Positions 40,904-42,809 of a stretch of 42,809 nt of DNA are shown here, piece by piece (positions within the stretch are counted from its first letter, which is position 1; every line of letters begins with the position of its first letter). The position numbers and the translations under genes were made by a program. The notes under the pieces were generated by a model that made no database searches, had not been told where the DNA came from, and saw nothing but the letters and a program-made list of their open reading frames with translations. Origin of the DNA: Bradyrhizobium sp. S69 (GTDB taxonomy: Bacteria > Pseudomonadota > Alphaproteobacteria > Rhizobiales > Xanthobacteraceae); assembly GCF_009766005.1 (NCBI RefSeq), contig NZ_LMUK01000050.1:46144-88952 (forward strand), read 5' to 3'.

Positions 40904-41559
40904 ATGTCCCTGATCGTCAAAATCTGTGGCCTGTCCACACCGGAGACGTTGGATGTCGCGCTGCAGGCTGGCGCGGACATGGTGGGATTCGTGTTCTTTC
41001 CGGCCTCGCCCCGTCATATCGGCCTGGAGACAGCGCGGGAACTCGGCCGGCAGGCCAAGGGCCGCGCCGGGAAAGTCGCGCTGACGGTCGATGCCGACGA
41101 CGCGACGCTCGCCAACATCGTCGAGACCTTGCGGCCGGATATGCTGCAACTCCATGGCAGGGAAACCACAGCCCGGCTGCGCGACATCAAGCAGAGTTTC
41201 GGCTTGCCGGTGATGAAGGCCATCGCGGTTGAGACCACGGCCGATCTGGTACCATTAGCCGGCTACGCGGCGGTCGCCGATCGCATCCTGTTCGATGCGC
41301 GGGCCCCGAAAGGCGCCACGCGGCCTGGCGGCCTCGGGGCGGTATTCGACTGGCATGTGCTGGAAAATCTCGATCTCAAGCTGCCCTTCATGGTTTCGGG
41401 CGGCCTCAATGCCGGCAACGTCGCGGAAGCCGTTCACGTCACCCGCGCCGGCGGGGTCGATGTGTCCTCCGGCGTCGAGCGCGCCGCAGGTCACAAGGAT
41501 CCCGACATGATCCGCGACTTCATCCGCGCCGCGCGCGCCACCGAAGAGTTGATGACGAG

Positions 41560-41563
<4 letters not shown>
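40904..41563 (+). CDS. trpF: Phosphoribosylanthranilate isomerase
   Basis: TIM-barrel enzyme for the third step of tryptophan synthesis. The 219 residues begin MSLIVKICGLSTPETLDVAL, with the catalytic Cys in KICGL, then GFVFFPASPRHI, LQLHG and PFMVSGGLNAGNVAEAV and the phosphate-binding VDVSSGVE. ATG 40904 is the start; the longer open frame runs back through lapA. The stop overlaps the trpB start (ATGA), so the two are translationally coupled. Confidence 0.97.
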
Positions 41564-42774
<1,211 letters not shown>

Positions 42775-42795
42775 ATTCCGATCGAGGCCGCTTGC

Positions 42796-42809
42796 TTCAC
42801 CTCTCCCCG
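42796..42809. repeat. Start of a CTTCACCTCTCCC palindromic repeat (cut by window)
   Basis: The final bases repeat the opening of the element at 6831-6944. Only its first part is inside the window. Confidence 0.5.

Overview
The window is a high-GC alphaproteobacterial chromosome segment. Its gene content and orders (infC-rpmI-rplT-pheS, lptC-lptA-lptB-rpoN-hpf-ptsN, aroA-cmk-rpsA, ihfB-lapA-trpF-trpB), a ROSE-type heat-shock leader and several palindromic intergenic repeats point to the Bradyrhizobium/Rhodopseudomonas/Nitrobacter group. This assignment is inference from family knowledge, not from a database search. Almost all of it is core genome.

Layout. 1-3189: translation genes on the minus strand (infC, rpmI, rplT, pheS), with infC starting at ATT and separated from rpmI by a secreted-protein gene on the other strand. 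3.5-9.8 kb: an alpha/beta hydrolase, an NTF2-like protein, a thioesterase, queG, a glutathione transferase, uppP and an NDUFA9-like SDR protein. 9.95-10.7 kb: tRNA-Leu(CAG), whose 3' end lies in a perfect inverted repeat, followed by an orphan membrane protein. 11-15.2 kb: an M23-family protein with an altered metal site, an MFS transporter and a short RNase D. 15.4-22.2 kb: the LPS-transport/sigma-54 cluster, in which lptA is tandemly duplicated. 22.3-25.5 kb: ilvD with a possible attenuator, DUF1150, and an Hsp20 gene with an RpoH-type promoter and ROSE thermometer. 25.7-30 kb: the ugpBAEC glycerol-3-phosphate importer with a Pho-box candidate and two long hairpins inside the operon. 30.2-32.6 kb: a CaiB/BaiF CoA-transferase, then divergent ohr/ohrR with two operator-like palindromes. 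32.8-38.5 kb: tRNA-Ala(GGC), a FYDLN acidic protein, aroA, a two-gene nucleotidyltransferase module, cmk and rpsA. 38.7-42.8 kb: a repeat-containing small ORF overlapping sppA, then sppA, ihfB, lapA, trpF and trpB.

The genes mainly serve translation, envelope building (undecaprenyl phosphate recycling, LPS transport, a peptidoglycan M23 protein), aromatic and branched amino-acid synthesis, phosphate-linked uptake and stress responses. I found no phage, IS transposase or CRISPR array. The best candidates for something undescribed are the nucleotidyltransferase-like pair wedged between aroA and cmk, the tandem LptA paralogues with a co-varying cysteine pair, the tetrapeptide-repeat leader ORF overlapping sppA, and the hairpin-forming heptamer repeats inside the ugp operon.
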